64,000 bases of DNA from Pseudoalteromonas sp. '520P1 No. 423' (lineage in GTDB: Bacteria; Pseudomonadota; Gammaproteobacteria; Enterobacterales; Alteromonadaceae), in the NCBI RefSeq assembly GCF_001269985.1, contig NZ_BBZB01000002.1, positions 496,001 through 560,000 of the forward strand, given 5' to 3'. How positions within the stretch are numbered: position 1 is the stretch's first letter; each line of letters opens with the position of its first letter. The notes under the pieces were generated by a model that was not told where the DNA came from, did not search any database, and saw nothing but the letters and a program-made list of their open reading frames with translations. Positions 44,085 through 54,133 of this stretch are shown in pieces. The translations under genes were made by a program, and so were the position numbers.

Positions 44085-44465
44085 ATGTCTTATATTGATG
44101 GATACGTACTTGCTGTTGCTAAGAAAGATAAGTCCGATTATATAAAGCTTGCTGAGGTATCGGCTGCTGTATTTAAGGATCATGGTGCTCTGTCAGTGGC
44201 AGAAAACTGGGCTGACGATGTGCCTGATGGTACATTAACATCTCTTCCTATGGCAGTTAAATGTGAGTCAGAAGAGGTGGTTGTTTTTTCATGGATTGTA
44301 TGACCATCAAAAGAAGCTCGCGATGCAGGAAATAAAGCTGCAATGACAGATCCTAGATTAAAAGATTGGGATATTAATAAAATGCCATTTGATGGTAAGA
44401 GAATGATATTTGGTGGGTTTAAAACCATTGTATCCGTTGAATACAGCAGTTTTAAGTGCAATTAG
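44085..44465 (+). pseudogene. DUF1428 protein gene with one nonsense codon
   Basis: The frame from the ATG at 44085 gives a full-length DUF1428-type protein of 126 codons with a single TGA at 44301-44303. It reads MSYIDGYVLAVAKKDKSDYI, WADDVPDGTLTSLPMAVK and VVFSWIV, then the stop, then PSKEARDAGNKAAMTDPR and MPFDGKRMIFGGF. Family members have an aromatic residue at the stop position (W/Y-P-S-K), so a TGG-to-TGA change explains it. Everything else is intact, so the lesion is young or a sequencing error. The family's biochemical function is unknown. Confidence 0.8.
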
Positions 44466-44559
44466 TCGCTTTATGGTACTGTTTTACAAAGGCAGTAAAA
44501 CGGTGTAACACTGCTTCATAAATAAAATGGATATGATGCTACTATAAAAAAGATGAACT

Positions 44560-44853
44560 ATGGTTAATTGTCTGATTTATAAAAGAATAATAATGTTAAG
44601 TTGCTTGCCTGTTTTAGGCTTACTTTTAACATTTATTTTAAATTTTATGACAGGATCTGGTTATACCGATCCAGTAAATCAAGATATTATCTACATATAT
44701 TTTATGGCTTCAGTTACCTGGTCTGTACTTGCATTTTTTACAGGTGTTTATATGTACTCAAAATGTAGTTCAATGAACCATTTAAAATTTATACTCGGGG
44801 TATTTTCTGTCAGTTTAGGCGCTGGTATGCCTTGGCTAATTGGCATGTCGTAG
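44560..44853 (+). CDS. Small integral membrane protein, unknown
   Basis: A 97-residue protein with three hydrophobic helices: IIMLSCLPVLGLLLTFILNF, IIYIYFMASVTWSVLAFFTGVYMY and LKFILGVFSVSLGAGMPWLIG. I do not recognise a family. The start is uncertain; ATG at 44560 or 44593 are both possible and neither has a strong ribosome binding site. It is followed by a strong bidirectional terminator shared with the convergent ahpF gene, which supports it being expressed. Confidence 0.5.
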   Translation: MVNCLIYKRIIMLSCLPVLGLLLTFILNFMTGSGYTDPVNQDIIYIYFMASVTWSVLAFFTGVYMYSKCSSMNHLKFILGVFSVSLGAGMPWLIGMS

Positions 44854-44882
44854 TAACCTTAATCCAAATAGCTATATGATCA

Positions 44883-44914
44883 ATCAAAGCTAATGAAAAC
44901 TCATTAGCTTTGAT
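44883..44914. terminator. Bidirectional terminator between the small membrane protein and ahpF
   Basis: A perfect 14-bp stem, ATCAAAGCTAATGA with TCATTAGCTTTGAT, and a 4-base loop lie between two convergent genes, 12 bases from the ahpF stop codon. Confidence 0.75.
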
Positions 44915-44926
44915 GTATTTTAAGAT

Positions 44927-46492
44927 TTAGCTCTCTCTAATAATATAATCAAATGCTGAAAGTGATGCTTTGGCGCCTTCACCCATTGCAATTACAATTT
45001 GTTTATAGGGTACAGTTGAAACATCGCCTGCGGCAAATATACCCGGCTCTGTAGTGTGACACTTCTCGTCAATAATCACTTCGCCATGTTGCGTGCGCTC
45101 AACAACCCCATTTAAAAATTCACTATTTGGTATTAAACCTATTTGAACAAATATACCAGCTAGCTCTTGTCGTTTAAGCTCACCGGTTTCTCTATCTTGA
45201 TAATCAAGGGCTGCAACTTTACCGTTTACTGCTATTACTTCTTTTACAGCTGCATTTTTTATAATGGTGATTTTGTCATGTTTCATGGCTTTATCTACCA
45301 GTACTTGATCAGCTTTTAACTCAGGTAAAAATTCAAATACGGTTACGTGATTTACCATACCCGCTAAGTCAAGCGCAGCTTCTATTCCTGAGTTACCACC
45401 ACCAACAACTGCGACATCTTTACCTTTAAAAAATGGACCATCACAATGAGGGCAAAAAGCGACCCCAGAACCAATATTTTCTTTTTCGCCTGGAACGCCG
45501 AGCTCACGCCATTTTGCACCTGTGGCTATAATCACTGTTTTGCTTTCTATTATTTCACCACTTGAAAGGTGAAGTTTTTTAGGTGATTTTGTATTTGAGG
45601 CATCTTTTTCAATTTTATCAACACGTAAAAACTCTTTAATAGTGATATCGTAATCGCTTAAATGTGCTTGCATATTACCTGTGAGTTCAGAGCCTGTGGT
45701 TTTTGGTACTGAGATCAGGTTTTCAATGCCCACGGTATCTTTTACTTGGCCACCAATACGATCGGCGATCATAGTGACATTTAGGCCTTTACGTGCGGCA
45801 TAAATTGCAGCCGCAACACCAGCTGGGCCTGCGCCTATCACCGTAACATCTTGCAGTGGTAATTGTTCTGTTTTTTTATTTTCTACTATATTTGGAAAGC
45901 GTTTGATCAGTTTATCAATTAACTGAGCGGTATCTATTTTGCCGTTTGCAAATAACTCACCGTTTAAATAAACGCTAGGTACACCTTGAATATTACGTTC
46001 ATCTATTAAGTCTTTAAATAACCCGCCGTCTATCATTTCACTACTAATTGAATCATTTAATAAAGCAAACTGATTGAGTGATTGCACAACATCAGGACAG
46101 TTATGGCAGCTTAATGATATAAACACTTCAAAGTGCAGCTTATCGGAAATATTTTCAACCATATTTGTTAAGGTTTTATCTAGCTTTAGCTCAGTGCCAG
46201 ATGATTGCAAAATGGCTAAAATCAGTGAATTAAATTCGTGTCCGCTGGGTATACCTGAAAAATGAATGCCGTTATTTTTACCTTCAACTTCTAAATAAAA
46301 GGTGATTGGGCTACGTAAATAATCGTTACGTTCTACTAATTCTAAATTATCTGATACAGATGTTATTTGTGACAAGAATTCTTTTAATTCTTGTCGTTTA
46401 CTGTGTTCACCAGTTTGTAAAACTAGTGACACCTTGTTAGTCATATTTTGGGTGTAATTTTTTAATGCTTTTAAAATATCGTTACTTAACAT
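44927..46492 (-). CDS. ahpF: Alkyl hydroperoxide reductase subunit F
   Basis: A 521-residue flavoprotein, the same length as E. coli AhpF, that passes electrons from NADH to AhpC. The N-terminal double thioredoxin-fold domain carries the CHNC disulfide ([12 protein letters not shown]). The thioredoxin-reductase-like part has the FAD loop [19 protein letters not shown], the redox pair CPHC ([10 protein letters not shown]), the NADH loop [17 protein letters not shown] and the C-terminal FAD block [16 protein letters not shown]. It lies 148 bases downstream of ahpC and is likely co-transcribed. The gap holds a 13-bp tandem duplication. Confidence 0.95.
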   Translation of the reverse strand: MLSNDILKALKNYTQNMTNKVSLVLQTGEHSKRQELKEFLSQITSVSDNLELVERNDYLRSPITFYLEVEGKNNGIHFSGIPSGHEFNSLILAILQSSGTELKLDKTLTNMVENISDKLHFEVFISLSCHNCPDVVQSLNQFALLNDSISSEMIDGGLFKDLIDERNIQGVPSVYLNGELFANGKIDTAQLIDKLIKRFPNIVENKKTEQLPLQDVTVIGAGPAGVAAAIYAARKGLNVTMIADRIGGQVKDTVGIENLISVPKTTGSELTGNMQAHLSDYDITIKEFLRVDKIEKDASNTKSPKKLHLSSGEIIESKTVIIATGAKWRELGVPGEKENIGSGVAFCPHCDGPFFKGKDVAVVGGGNSGIEAALDLAGMVNHVTVFEFLPELKADQVLVDKAMKHDKITIIKNAAVKEVIAVNGKVAALDYQDRETGELKRQELAGIFVQIGLIPNSEFLNGVVERTQHGEVIIDEKCHTTEPGIFAAGDVSTVPYKQIVIAMGEGAKASLSAFDYIIRES

Positions 46493-46540
46493 AGGGGCAA
46501 CCTTATAACTGAATTCACAGGCTTTTATTTTAAAATTGAG

Positions 46541-46573
46541 TGAATTTAACTGGTGAATTTAACTGGTGAATTT
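46541..46573. repeat. 13-bp tandem duplication in the ahpC-ahpF gap
   Basis: TGAATTTAACTGG occurs at 46541-46553 and 46554-46566, followed by a partial third copy (TGAATTT). It lies between the two genes and does not disturb either reading frame. Confidence 0.9.
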
Positions 46574-46640
46574 GAATGAGAAATAAAAGCGGAAGTGTTA
46601 ATGTGTTCCGCCATTTTATTTAGGTGTTATTTAGCTATTG

Positions 46641-47204
46641 TTAGATTTTGCCAACTAAATCTAAACTAGGTGTTAATGTTGCCTCGCCTTGCTCCCATGC
46701 AGCAGGACATACTTCACCATCGTTATCACGCACATATTGTGCTGCTTTTACGTTACGAACCATGTCTTTTGCACTTCGACCAATGCCACCGGCATGGATA
46801 TGTGCTACTTGAATAACGCCATCAGGGTCTGCTAAAAATGTACCGCGATGTGCCATATGGTCTTCTTCAATCATCACATCAAAACCGCGAGTAATATGCC
46901 CTGTTTGGTCGCCAATCATAGGGAATTTAATTTTACCTATGGCATCTGACGAGTCGTGCCATGCTTTGTGTGAAAAATGTGTATCTGTTGATACCGAGTA
47001 AACTTCAACACCTAATTCTTGTAATTCTTTATATTGGTTTGCCATGTCTTCTAATTCAGTTGGACATACAAATGTGAAATCAGCTGGGTAGAATAAAAAG
47101 ATTGACCATTTACCTTTCACGCTATCAGTTGTTACTTCAACAAACTCGCCATTGTGAAATGCTTGTGCTTTAAATTCTGGGATAGTTTTGCCTATTTGAG
47201 CCAT
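46641..47204 (-). CDS. ahpC: Alkyl hydroperoxide reductase subunit C (peroxiredoxin)
   Basis: A 187-residue typical 2-Cys peroxiredoxin that reduces hydrogen peroxide, organic hydroperoxides and peroxynitrite. The peroxidatic Cys47 is in [14 protein letters not shown] and the resolving Cys in [12 protein letters not shown]. The decamer-interface and GGIG loop ([14 protein letters not shown]) are present. A strong AGAGGAA site precedes the ATG. It forms an operon with ahpF. OxyR, encoded 13 kb away beside katG, is the likely activator from general knowledge; I could not identify its site here. Confidence 0.96.
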   Translation of the reverse strand: MAQIGKTIPEFKAQAFHNGEFVEVTTDSVKGKWSIFLFYPADFTFVCPTELEDMANQYKELQELGVEVYSVSTDTHFSHKAWHDSSDAIGKIKFPMIGDQTGHITRGFDVMIEEDHMAHRGTFLADPDGVIQVAHIHAGGIGRSAKDMVRNVKAAQYVRDNDGEVCPAAWEQGEATLTPSLDLVGKI

Positions 47205-47459
47205 GAGTAATTCCTCTTAATTTTAATTTGAAATTTGTGTATTTCGTTTTGTTTAAAAGCATGTTTGCTTTCGATGGATGTATAATAGAATTACCCGAGA
47301 GATTAATAAATTTGATTAAACTGATATTAATGTTCTAAAAAATAGAATTATTAAATGTAAAAGTTATTGGGTAAGCTTAATAGGATGACTCGAAGTGAAA
47401 CAGACGTTAATGTATTTATAAGTTATTAATTGGGAGTGTTATGAAGCAATGCTTCATAA

Positions 47460-47873
47460 TCATAAAATAAATGCCCAGCCATGAAGTGCGCATACCGTTA
47501 AGGTTAAAATCGCCCGCATTTGAAAATAGCTAAGATTAAGGGTATTTGAATTTTTTCTGCTCAAATAATACTCCACAGCTAATAATCCGATGTAGCCAAA
47601 AACTAATAAACTCAAAGCAATTTTGGAAGAAAAAAATAAACAAGCAAAACTGTACAAGCAAAATAAATTACTTAAAACTAATGTTGTATTATTTTTAACA
47701 AGTCTATCTTTGCGCCATAATGTGCCTGACAAAAAGCTTAATATACAGACACTATAAAAAATAAATCCTTGCTCTGGTGTAATTGAATTTAAACTTACAT
47801 TGGTCAGAGACATTAAAATCAACCCAATAAAAGGTAATAAACCTAAATAACCAAGTAATTGCCATACACGCAT
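47460..47873 (-). CDS. DUF3429-like membrane protein
   Basis: A 137-residue integral membrane protein with four or five helices. The start QLLGYLGLLPFIGLILMSL and the middle QGFIFYSVCILSFLSGTLW match the DUF3429 pattern (GY-GLLPF near the start and a helix ending in LSGTLW). The function of this family is unknown. It begins four bases after the stop codon of the flavin reductase gene, so the two form an operon. Confidence 0.72.
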   Translation of the reverse strand: MRVWQLLGYLGLLPFIGLILMSLTNVSLNSITPEQGFIFYSVCILSFLSGTLWRKDRLVKNNTTLVLSNLFCLYSFACLFFSSKIALSLLVFGYIGLLAVEYYLSRKNSNTLNLSYFQMRAILTLTVCALHGWAFIL

Positions 47874-47877
47874 TTTA

Positions 47878-48555
47878 TCAGTCCTTTATCTCGTGAATTA
47901 TATTTACTAGCGGTTGCACGGGCTTGTCAGGCTTTGCATAGTGTAATCGATTAATTTTCTTTGTTTTATGGTAGCTATCAAGGGAAGATACTGCCACAGT
48001 GTTTATTGATTCAATATCAATAAACCCGTCACTTTGAATCGCTTGTTGGTCGCAAATGATATGTGTGATTTCGCCAATGATCATCAAAGTACTGTTAAGC
48101 TCAATTGGAATAATTTGCTTTAATGAAACGGCATACTTTAAACGGCTTTGACCCACAAAAGGCGCATTAATCGTATCGATAAATTCGGTTGTTAATCCAC
48201 ATGATTCAAATTCACTTTGATTTTGTGAGTAGGCCGCAGATGTTTGATGCGCTTTGTCATAAAAAGCTTCACTGACTTGATTAATTGTATATTCCTTTGT
48301 TTGTTTTATGTTATCTAGCGTATGCCTTTTACCGTTGTCAGGTCGCATAATAAAAGCAACTAATGCGGGTGAGGCTCCAAGATGCACAACAGAACTAAAC
48401 ATTGCTAAGTTAGTTTGTCCTTTACTATTTTGACTGCCGATTAAATTAGCACTTTTAAATCCTGAGAGACTATTGATAAAAAGTGCGCGATCACGACTGT
48501 CCATATTATGAAGGTCATTTTGGTTAAAAGATTTAAATTTGATAATGGTATTCAC
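47878..48555 (-). CDS. Flavin reductase-like FMN-binding split-barrel protein
   Basis: A 225-residue cytosolic protein of the flavin reductase/flavoredoxin family. The FMN-binding pattern is SANLIGSQNSKGQTNLAMFSS, then HLGASPALVAFIMRP, DNIKQTKEYTINQVSEAF and an Ala/Ser-rich helix. The C-terminal half has GEITHIICDQQAIQSDGF, where the second subunit contributes to the flavin site. Such proteins reduce FMN or act as small NAD(P)H-flavin oxidoreductases; the partner is unknown. It lies upstream of the DUF3429 gene in one transcription unit. Confidence 0.82.
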   Translation of the reverse strand: MNTIIKFKSFNQNDLHNMDSRDRALFINSLSGFKSANLIGSQNSKGQTNLAMFSSVVHLGASPALVAFIMRPDNGKRHTLDNIKQTKEYTINQVSEAFYDKAHQTSAAYSQNQSEFESCGLTTEFIDTINAPFVGQSRLKYAVSLKQIIPIELNSTLMIIGEITHIICDQQAIQSDGFIDIESINTVAVSSLDSYHKTKKINRLHYAKPDKPVQPLVNIIHEIKD

Positions 48556-48745
48556 TGTGTACTGGTTATTTGACCATAGATACGTAAAATAGGCTTTAAC
48601 AGATCGATTTAAAATCGATCTTTAGGTCATTTTATGATTTGGTGTTTGACCAGTTTTTGTAAATAATTGAGCAATTGTTAAGTGATATAGAAGTGCAAAA
48701 ATTAACAATACCGCACAATAGCATTTATGTGAGGTTTATTTAAAA

Positions 48746-48976
48746 TCAACTATTGTTTTGTGTAGCATATTGCTTTTCATTTTTATAGTAGCTTCTAAGT
48801 TGGTGCATAGCGTCAAATTCACATGCGCTCCAAATTGACACTATACCATCTAACCATGAGAGTGACTTTACTTTACTATAAAGTGATTCTTCATTTGTGA
48901 TCCAAATAACTTTATAGTTTTTCGGCGCCTCAATTAACTGTATATCATTATTTTTTATCACTTTTAACATGTGCAT
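48746..48976 (-). CDS. Small hypothetical protein
   Basis: A 76-residue cytosolic protein with a natural composition: VIKNNDIQLIEAPKNYKVIW, WLDGIVSIWSACEFDAMHQL and a charged tail. It suggests an alternating beta/alpha arrangement. No family is recognised. The Met at position 3 is an equally good start. The gene stands alone, with the RND operon behind it. Confidence 0.4.
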   Translation of the reverse strand: MHMLKVIKNNDIQLIEAPKNYKVIWITNEESLYSKVKSLSWLDGIVSIWSACEFDAMHQLRSYYKNEKQYATQNNS

Positions 48977-49058
48977 AGTGCTGTGAATTGATTCTATATT
49001 TTAAATTTTCATGAAGTATAAAATTAATATGTGATTCATTTTTGTTACTAATAGTAAA

Positions 49059-49080
49059 AACCCTGCACTGTGGCAGGGTT
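49059..49080 (-). terminator. Terminator of the TetR-RND operon
   Basis: AACCCTGC and GCAGGGTT form an 8-bp G/C-rich stem with a 6-base loop. On the minus strand a TTTTT run follows at once. It lies 51 bases past the stop codon of the pump gene. Confidence 0.82.
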
Positions 49081-49131
49081 ATGTTTTAAGTGAGTGATGA
49101 TTTAGTTAATCTCACTTTAAATAGATGGAAA

Positions 49132-52100
49132 TTATGCCGCAGCTAACTCCTTTGCATTGTTTTGCTCTGCTTTGATAGATTTGAGTTTTACTCTGTGGTC
49201 AGTCGCTAACCAATTGTAAAGTAAAGGTAGGACTATGAGAGTGAAAAATGTGCCAATTAACATACCTGCAACTAATATAACACCTATGCTATTTCGTGCT
49301 TCAGCACCTGCTCCAGTTACTAATACTAAAGGAAAGTGCCCTAATACTGTTGCAGCGGTAGTCATTAATATAGGGCGTAATCTCGTGGCTGCTGCAGACT
49401 TAACGGCGTCTAACTTACTCAAACCTTGTAGTTGCATATGATTTGCAAACTCAACTATAAGAATACCATTTTTGGCGATGAGTCCTATTAGGGTGATCAA
49501 ACCGATTTGAGAATATATGTTGATTGAAGTAAAGCCTAAAAATGCAATTGATAATGCGCCGCTTAACGCTAATGGGGCACAGCCTAATAACACTACTAAA
49601 GGATCTCTAAAGCTATTAAATTGAATGGTTAAAACAAAGTAAACGATTATCAAAGACACTAATAATACATTTACCATTGTATTACCTTCTTTTCTAATTT
49701 GACGTGATTCACCTGCATAATCAATCGAATAACTTGCTGGAAGCAAATCTGCCGCTATTTCTTCAACAGAAGATAGTGCTTGTTCTTTAGAAATATGGGG
49801 TAAGACACCAGCAAATATCCTAAATGATTTTTGTTGGTTAAACGAACCCAAAATACGAGGACTTGTTACAGCTTTTATTGTTGCAAAACTTGATACTTTG
49901 ATTAAATCACCTAATGGTGTTTTCACTTGCATATCTAATACATTTTCTGGGTTGTATTTATTTGTTTTATCTACAACAGGTATTACGCGATAAGCTTTCC
50001 CATTGTCATTGTATTGATTAACGTAATTGTTAGACATTAAAACGCTAAGTTGGTTATTAACCTCTGAAAGCGTTAATCCTAAATCAGCTATTAATTCTCT
50101 ATTAATTAACAACTCAGTTTGAGGCAAGTCAATTTTTAGATCCGTATCAACAAACATAAAGTTACCTGTTTGATATGCTTTACCAATAATCTGTTCAGCA
50201 TAATTACGCATTTGTTCAACATCATCGTTAGCACGTACAACCATTTCAACGTCAAATTGACCCGCTGTAGGAAGTGCCGCAGGTAAAATAGGTAATAAGG
50301 TTAATTCACTTATACTACCTAGTTTGCCGTAAAGCTCAGGTAGACTTTCTTGAACACTGTTTTCTCTTTCATTGTAAGGCTCAAGCTCTACGCCGCCAAA
50401 TCCTGCTGCAGCTGTTAAGATTTGCCAAACAAACTTACTGCCGTCAGTTGTTTTAAATGTATCAACAACTTGGTTCATATTATTAGAAGTGTACATTAAA
50501 GAAGACTCAGGAGGGGCTTCAACTACTACCTGTATACTGCTTTGATCTTCTACCGGTGCTAATTCCTTTTGTGAAAACATGTAAAATGGAATAACAAGCA
50601 AACTAAAGATAATTGCCATTACTAATACTTGAGCACGCCAGTTAAATATATGAACTAGTATACGAAGGTAATAATTTTTTATATGTTCAAACCCTGAATT
50701 TATTTTAACCGTTAATTTGCCTTCTTTTCCGCCCTCAGGTGAAACATAAGCACTCATTATTGGAGATAATGTAATAGCCACAACACCTGAAATTAGTACG
50801 GCAACAGCTAAAGTAAATGCAAATTCTCTAAACAAAAACCCAGTTAAACCAGACAAAAAACCAATAGGAGCATATACAGCAGCAAGCGTTAAAGTCATGG
50901 CAATCACAGGTACTAAAAGTTGTCTTGAACTTAATAATGCTGATTCAAATCGTCCTTTGCCTTCACGCATATGTCGCGCTACGTTTTCAACAACAACGAT
51001 GGCATCATCAACTACTAAACCTACGGATAAAACTACGGCTAATATAGTCAATAAATTTAATGAAAACCCCATTAGAGACATGATTGCAATTGCACCTAAT
51101 ATTGAAATAGGGATAGTGATCAGTGGCACTAATGCAGCTCTAAAAGATCCCATCATAGCGAGTACGACAATACCAACAAGTAACACAGTTTCGATTAATG
51201 TTGTGAATATTTCATTGATAGCATCGCGCATATACAAGGTACCATCATAACCAATACTGATTTTCATTCCTTGTGGTAAGGATTGATTAATACTCTCTAA
51301 TTTTTTATAAAGCGCATCACCTATGGTAATTTCGTTGGCGCCAGGAAGAGCCCATACAGCCAAAAATATCGTTGTTTCATGATCGAGCCTAGCATTAACA
51401 AAACCTTCTTCTTCTCCAATTTCCACTTTAGCAACATCTGAAATACGTACTTGGGCGCCTTCTATATCAGTAATAACGAGTTGCTCAAAGTCTTCTACTG
51501 TTTTTAATGTTGTATTTGCCATCACATCAACGCGTTGTTGATTATTTTTACTATGACCTAAAGTAGCGATTGTATTATTGTTGCTAAGGGCTGCGAATAC
51601 TTGATCTGCACTTAAGTTAAAAACGGCTAATTTATCGGGATTTAACCAAATACGCATAGCAGGATTACGGCCACCTTCTAATGTTATTTTTTGTACCCCA
51701 GATATATCACTCAACATTGGTGTAACATTACGAGAAAGATAATCTGTGATTTGGCTGCGTTTTTTCCCCGTGGCTTTCACATCTAGATAAAACAGTGCAT
51801 TAGGGCTATCAGTACGTCGTACATTCACTGATGGGTCTTCAGCGCCTGCAGGTAATTCAAACTTTATTTGACCTAACTTTGTTGTCATTTGAGTGAGCGC
51901 ATCGTTGGTATTGTGATTTAAATTAAGCCAAGCGGTGACTTTACTATTACCTGAGGTTGTTATTGAATCGACGTAATCAACACCAGGCACAGTTGAGGCA
52001 ACTCGTTCTATTGGTTCGGTCACAAAGCCTTTAACAACTTCGGCGGACGCACCTGTGTATGTTGTTGTAATTTCGAGAGAGGCACTTTCAATTTTAGGGT

Positions 52101-52239
52101 ATTGTTGAACAGAAATGTTATTTGCAGAATAAAGACCTGCAAGAACAATTAATAATGATAAAACAATGGCTAATGCTGGGCGACGAACAAAAATATCCAT
52201 CACTGAAGGTTTATTGTCATTAAACTCACTCATTTTCAT
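49132..52239 (-). CDS. RND efflux permease (AcrB/MexB-like, HAE-1)
   Basis: A 1035-residue proton-driven multidrug-type pump. The start FVRRPALAIVLSLLIVLAGL and YPKIESASLEITTTYTGAS are typical of HAE-1 pumps. The TM4 proton-relay aspartates are in SVGLVVDDAIVVVENVARHM. The second half has GLIAKNGILIVEFANHMQ and the signature RLRPILMTTAATVLGHFPLV. It is translated with a 4-base overlap after the adaptor gene. No outer-membrane factor is in the operon, so it probably uses a TolC-like protein encoded elsewhere. It belongs to a different branch from the pump at 12.6-15.7 kb. Confidence 0.93.
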   Translation of the reverse strand: MKMSEFNDNKPSVMDIFVRRPALAIVLSLLIVLAGLYSANNISVQQYPKIESASLEITTTYTGASAEVVKGFVTEPIERVASTVPGVDYVDSITTSGNSKVTAWLNLNHNTNDALTQMTTKLGQIKFELPAGAEDPSVNVRRTDSPNALFYLDVKATGKKRSQITDYLSRNVTPMLSDISGVQKITLEGGRNPAMRIWLNPDKLAVFNLSADQVFAALSNNNTIATLGHSKNNQQRVDVMANTTLKTVEDFEQLVITDIEGAQVRISDVAKVEIGEEEGFVNARLDHETTIFLAVWALPGANEITIGDALYKKLESINQSLPQGMKISIGYDGTLYMRDAINEIFTTLIETVLLVGIVVLAMMGSFRAALVPLITIPISILGAIAIMSLMGFSLNLLTILAVVLSVGLVVDDAIVVVENVARHMREGKGRFESALLSSRQLLVPVIAMTLTLAAVYAPIGFLSGLTGFLFREFAFTLAVAVLISGVVAITLSPIMSAYVSPEGGKEGKLTVKINSGFEHIKNYYLRILVHIFNWRAQVLVMAIIFSLLVIPFYMFSQKELAPVEDQSSIQVVVEAPPESSLMYTSNNMNQVVDTFKTTDGSKFVWQILTAAAGFGGVELEPYNERENSVQESLPELYGKLGSISELTLLPILPAALPTAGQFDVEMVVRANDDVEQMRNYAEQIIGKAYQTGNFMFVDTDLKIDLPQTELLINRELIADLGLTLSEVNNQLSVLMSNNYVNQYNDNGKAYRVIPVVDKTNKYNPENVLDMQVKTPLGDLIKVSSFATIKAVTSPRILGSFNQQKSFRIFAGVLPHISKEQALSSVEEIAADLLPASYSIDYAGESRQIRKEGNTMVNVLLVSLIIVYFVLTIQFNSFRDPLVVLLGCAPLALSGALSIAFLGFTSINIYSQIGLITLIGLIAKNGILIVEFANHMQLQGLSKLDAVKSAAATRLRPILMTTAATVLGHFPLVLVTGAGAEARNSIGVILVAGMLIGTFFTLIVLPLLYNWLATDHRVKLKSIKAEQNNAKELAAA

Positions 52240-53345
52240 GCTCCAGTACTAACATTGGATTTAAGGGCTATCTCTTCTTTGGGGTAAACTAATAGGCCTT
52301 CACGTAATTTAAATGCACCTTCTGTTGCTATCTTTTTACCTACCTCAATACCAGATTTGATTATTTGTTGATCCTTTAACCGTTTGCCTAATTCTACCTG
52401 TACACGATGCGCGCGATACGCTTGGTTGTTGTCTTTTTCTAAAGTGAAAAGATAGTCGCCATTTTGATTACGACTCACAGCTGAATTTGGCACTAACATA
52501 AGTTGTTTATTTGTGCTTAGAATTTTAATGTCGACTATTTCATTATGCTCGTACCATTGACGACCATCGATCAGTTCGGCTCTGTACTTCATATGTCTTG
52601 ATTTGTTATTGATCTGACTATTTTTGGCAATGACTTTTGCTAATTTATAATTTTCAAGGGGATCATTGATTGCTTTAATCATTATTTGATCGTTAATTGC
52701 GAGTTTTGCTTTAGTTTGGGCTAACTGGAAATCAATCCAAATAGTGGTTTCACTGCCTATTAATGTTGTAATAATTGAATTTGTTGCTATAAATTGACCG
52801 ACTTGATATGTATCTAAGCCAACAACACCATCAAATGGTGCGATAATATGTTTTTTGTTAATAATCGCTTTAAGATTCTCTGCGTTTGCTTTATTAACTT
52901 TTAATTGCGCGTTTGCAGTATCAAACTCTTGTTGGCTGACTTTGTTTTGCGAAAATAGTTTTTTCATTCGATCGAAATTATTACCAGCTAGTGCTAAATT
53001 AGCATTCGCTGCGTCTAGCTGTGCTTTTTCTTCAACTGTATTTAAAGCTAAAAGTAATTGTCCTTTTTTTACTTTTTGGCCTGCAGTAAAGTTAACGGTT
53101 GTGATTATGCCAGACAGTTCGTTTTGCAATTGAACAACTTGAGTTGCAGAAACCTGGCCAGTTGCTTTTTCACTAACTTGGTAAGCTGTTGTTGATGTGG
53201 TTATGCTATTAACTGTTGCTGAGGGTTCTGGGAAGGATTCACCCATAGCGATTGCAGCCTGAATTTGTTGAAATTTAACAAACCCTAAACCAGCAACTGT
53301 AACTGCAATAATAAAAATGGTGGTTAACCAACGAGATAATTTCAT
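52236..53345 (-). CDS. RND efflux periplasmic adaptor
   Basis: A 369-residue HlyD-type adaptor with a single N-terminal helix (WLTTIFIIAVTVAGLGFV). The lipoyl halves are QNELSGIITTVNFTAGQKVKK and HIIAPFDGVVGLDTYQVGQF. A coiled-coil hairpin between them (about residues 113-168) carries the KLFSQNKVSQQEFDTA turn. A beta-barrel and membrane-proximal domain follow (LVPNSAVSRNQNGDYLF). It overlaps the pump gene by four bases and lies 21 bases after tetR, so all three are one operon. Confidence 0.92.
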   Translation of the reverse strand: MKLSRWLTTIFIIAVTVAGLGFVKFQQIQAAIAMGESFPEPSATVNSITTSTTAYQVSEKATGQVSATQVVQLQNELSGIITTVNFTAGQKVKKGQLLLALNTVEEKAQLDAANANLALAGNNFDRMKKLFSQNKVSQQEFDTANAQLKVNKANAENLKAIINKKHIIAPFDGVVGLDTYQVGQFIATNSIITTLIGSETTIWIDFQLAQTKAKLAINDQIMIKAINDPLENYKLAKVIAKNSQINNKSRHMKYRAELIDGRQWYEHNEIVDIKILSTNKQLMLVPNSAVSRNQNGDYLFTLEKDNNQAYRAHRVQVELGKRLKDQQIIKSGIEVGKKIATEGAFKLREGLLVYPKEEIALKSNVSTGA

Positions 53346-53366
53346 ATATTTCTCCGAATAGGGTAT

Positions 53367-54092
53367 TTATCTTAAATTTTGTTCAATTAATAGATTGGCA
53401 ACTTTAGAGATACCATTTGAATCAAGTAGTGCTTTCCATTGGTATGAATTAATGAGTCTTTGTAAGCTTCTTATCGCAGGGGCATCAATTGCTAGTGGCT
53501 CATTTAATGAGTCAGTCCCGTCTGATATATGTCGAATTTGAACAATGCGGCCGACATATTGGTAACCCATTAGTAGTGCCCAACAACCCAGATTGATTTC
53601 CTCAATCATTTGATCAGTATTGCCATTTAATGTTAATTCTCCAGAGTAAGCTGCCTGGTGCATGCATTTATTAAATACTTTTTCACATTCTTCATTTGCC
53701 TTGATCATTTTGTCAGTCCAAAGTGATGAGGCACGACTGATCACAAGATCGTTGGCTGCAAATGACTCTAATTGACTATCAAAAGGGTATACCTGAATTT
53801 TTGTTGGGTTGAGCAAAGCGATGGCGGCAATTTTTTCTGGCGTTGTTAGATCCATAGCTAAAATTTGTTTGAAAATATTACTTTGGTAGTGAAAAACTCT
53901 TGTTGCTAAGGCGAAAATAATATCTTCTTTACATTGCACATGTTTGTAAATTGAACCCATAGATAACTTAGCCGCTTTTGATATAGACGACATTGTAAAA
54001 TCTAAAAGTGAAGTTTCAGCAATACATTCTGCTGCTGCATTTAAAATAATTTCTTCTTGTTCTTGAGGACTATATTTAGGTGCTGGAGCCAT
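53367..54092 (-). CDS. TetR-family repressor of the RND operon
   Basis: A 241-residue repressor. The N-terminal helix-turn-helix is EEIILNAAAECIAETSLLDF followed by MSSISKAAKLSMGSIYKHVQ and a CKEDIIFALATRVF helix, the standard TetR DNA-binding domain. The ligand domain is longer than average and has no recognised ligand motif. It is the first gene of the operon it should repress. A 19-base palindrome, TTCGAACGCCGTTCGAA at its centre, lies 42 bases upstream and is the obvious operator. Confidence 0.9.
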   Translation of the reverse strand: MAPAPKYSPQEQEEIILNAAAECIAETSLLDFTMSSISKAAKLSMGSIYKHVQCKEDIIFALATRVFHYQSNIFKQILAMDLTTPEKIAAIALLNPTKIQVYPFDSQLESFAANDLVISRASSLWTDKMIKANEECEKVFNKCMHQAAYSGELTLNGNTDQMIEEINLGCWALLMGYQYVGRIVQIRHISDGTDSLNEPLAIDAPAIRSLQRLINSYQWKALLDSNGISKVANLLIEQNLR

Positions 54093-54133
54093 TAATTTTA
54101 CTCTTTTAGTAATTATAACGGCATTTGAATTCT

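Noticed and set aside
44301..44303. TGA read as selenocysteine or tryptophan in the DUF1428 gene
   Set aside because: No selenocysteine hairpin is seen after the codon, and TGA serves as a normal stop in other genes here; the aromatic residue expected points to a TGG-to-TGA change.
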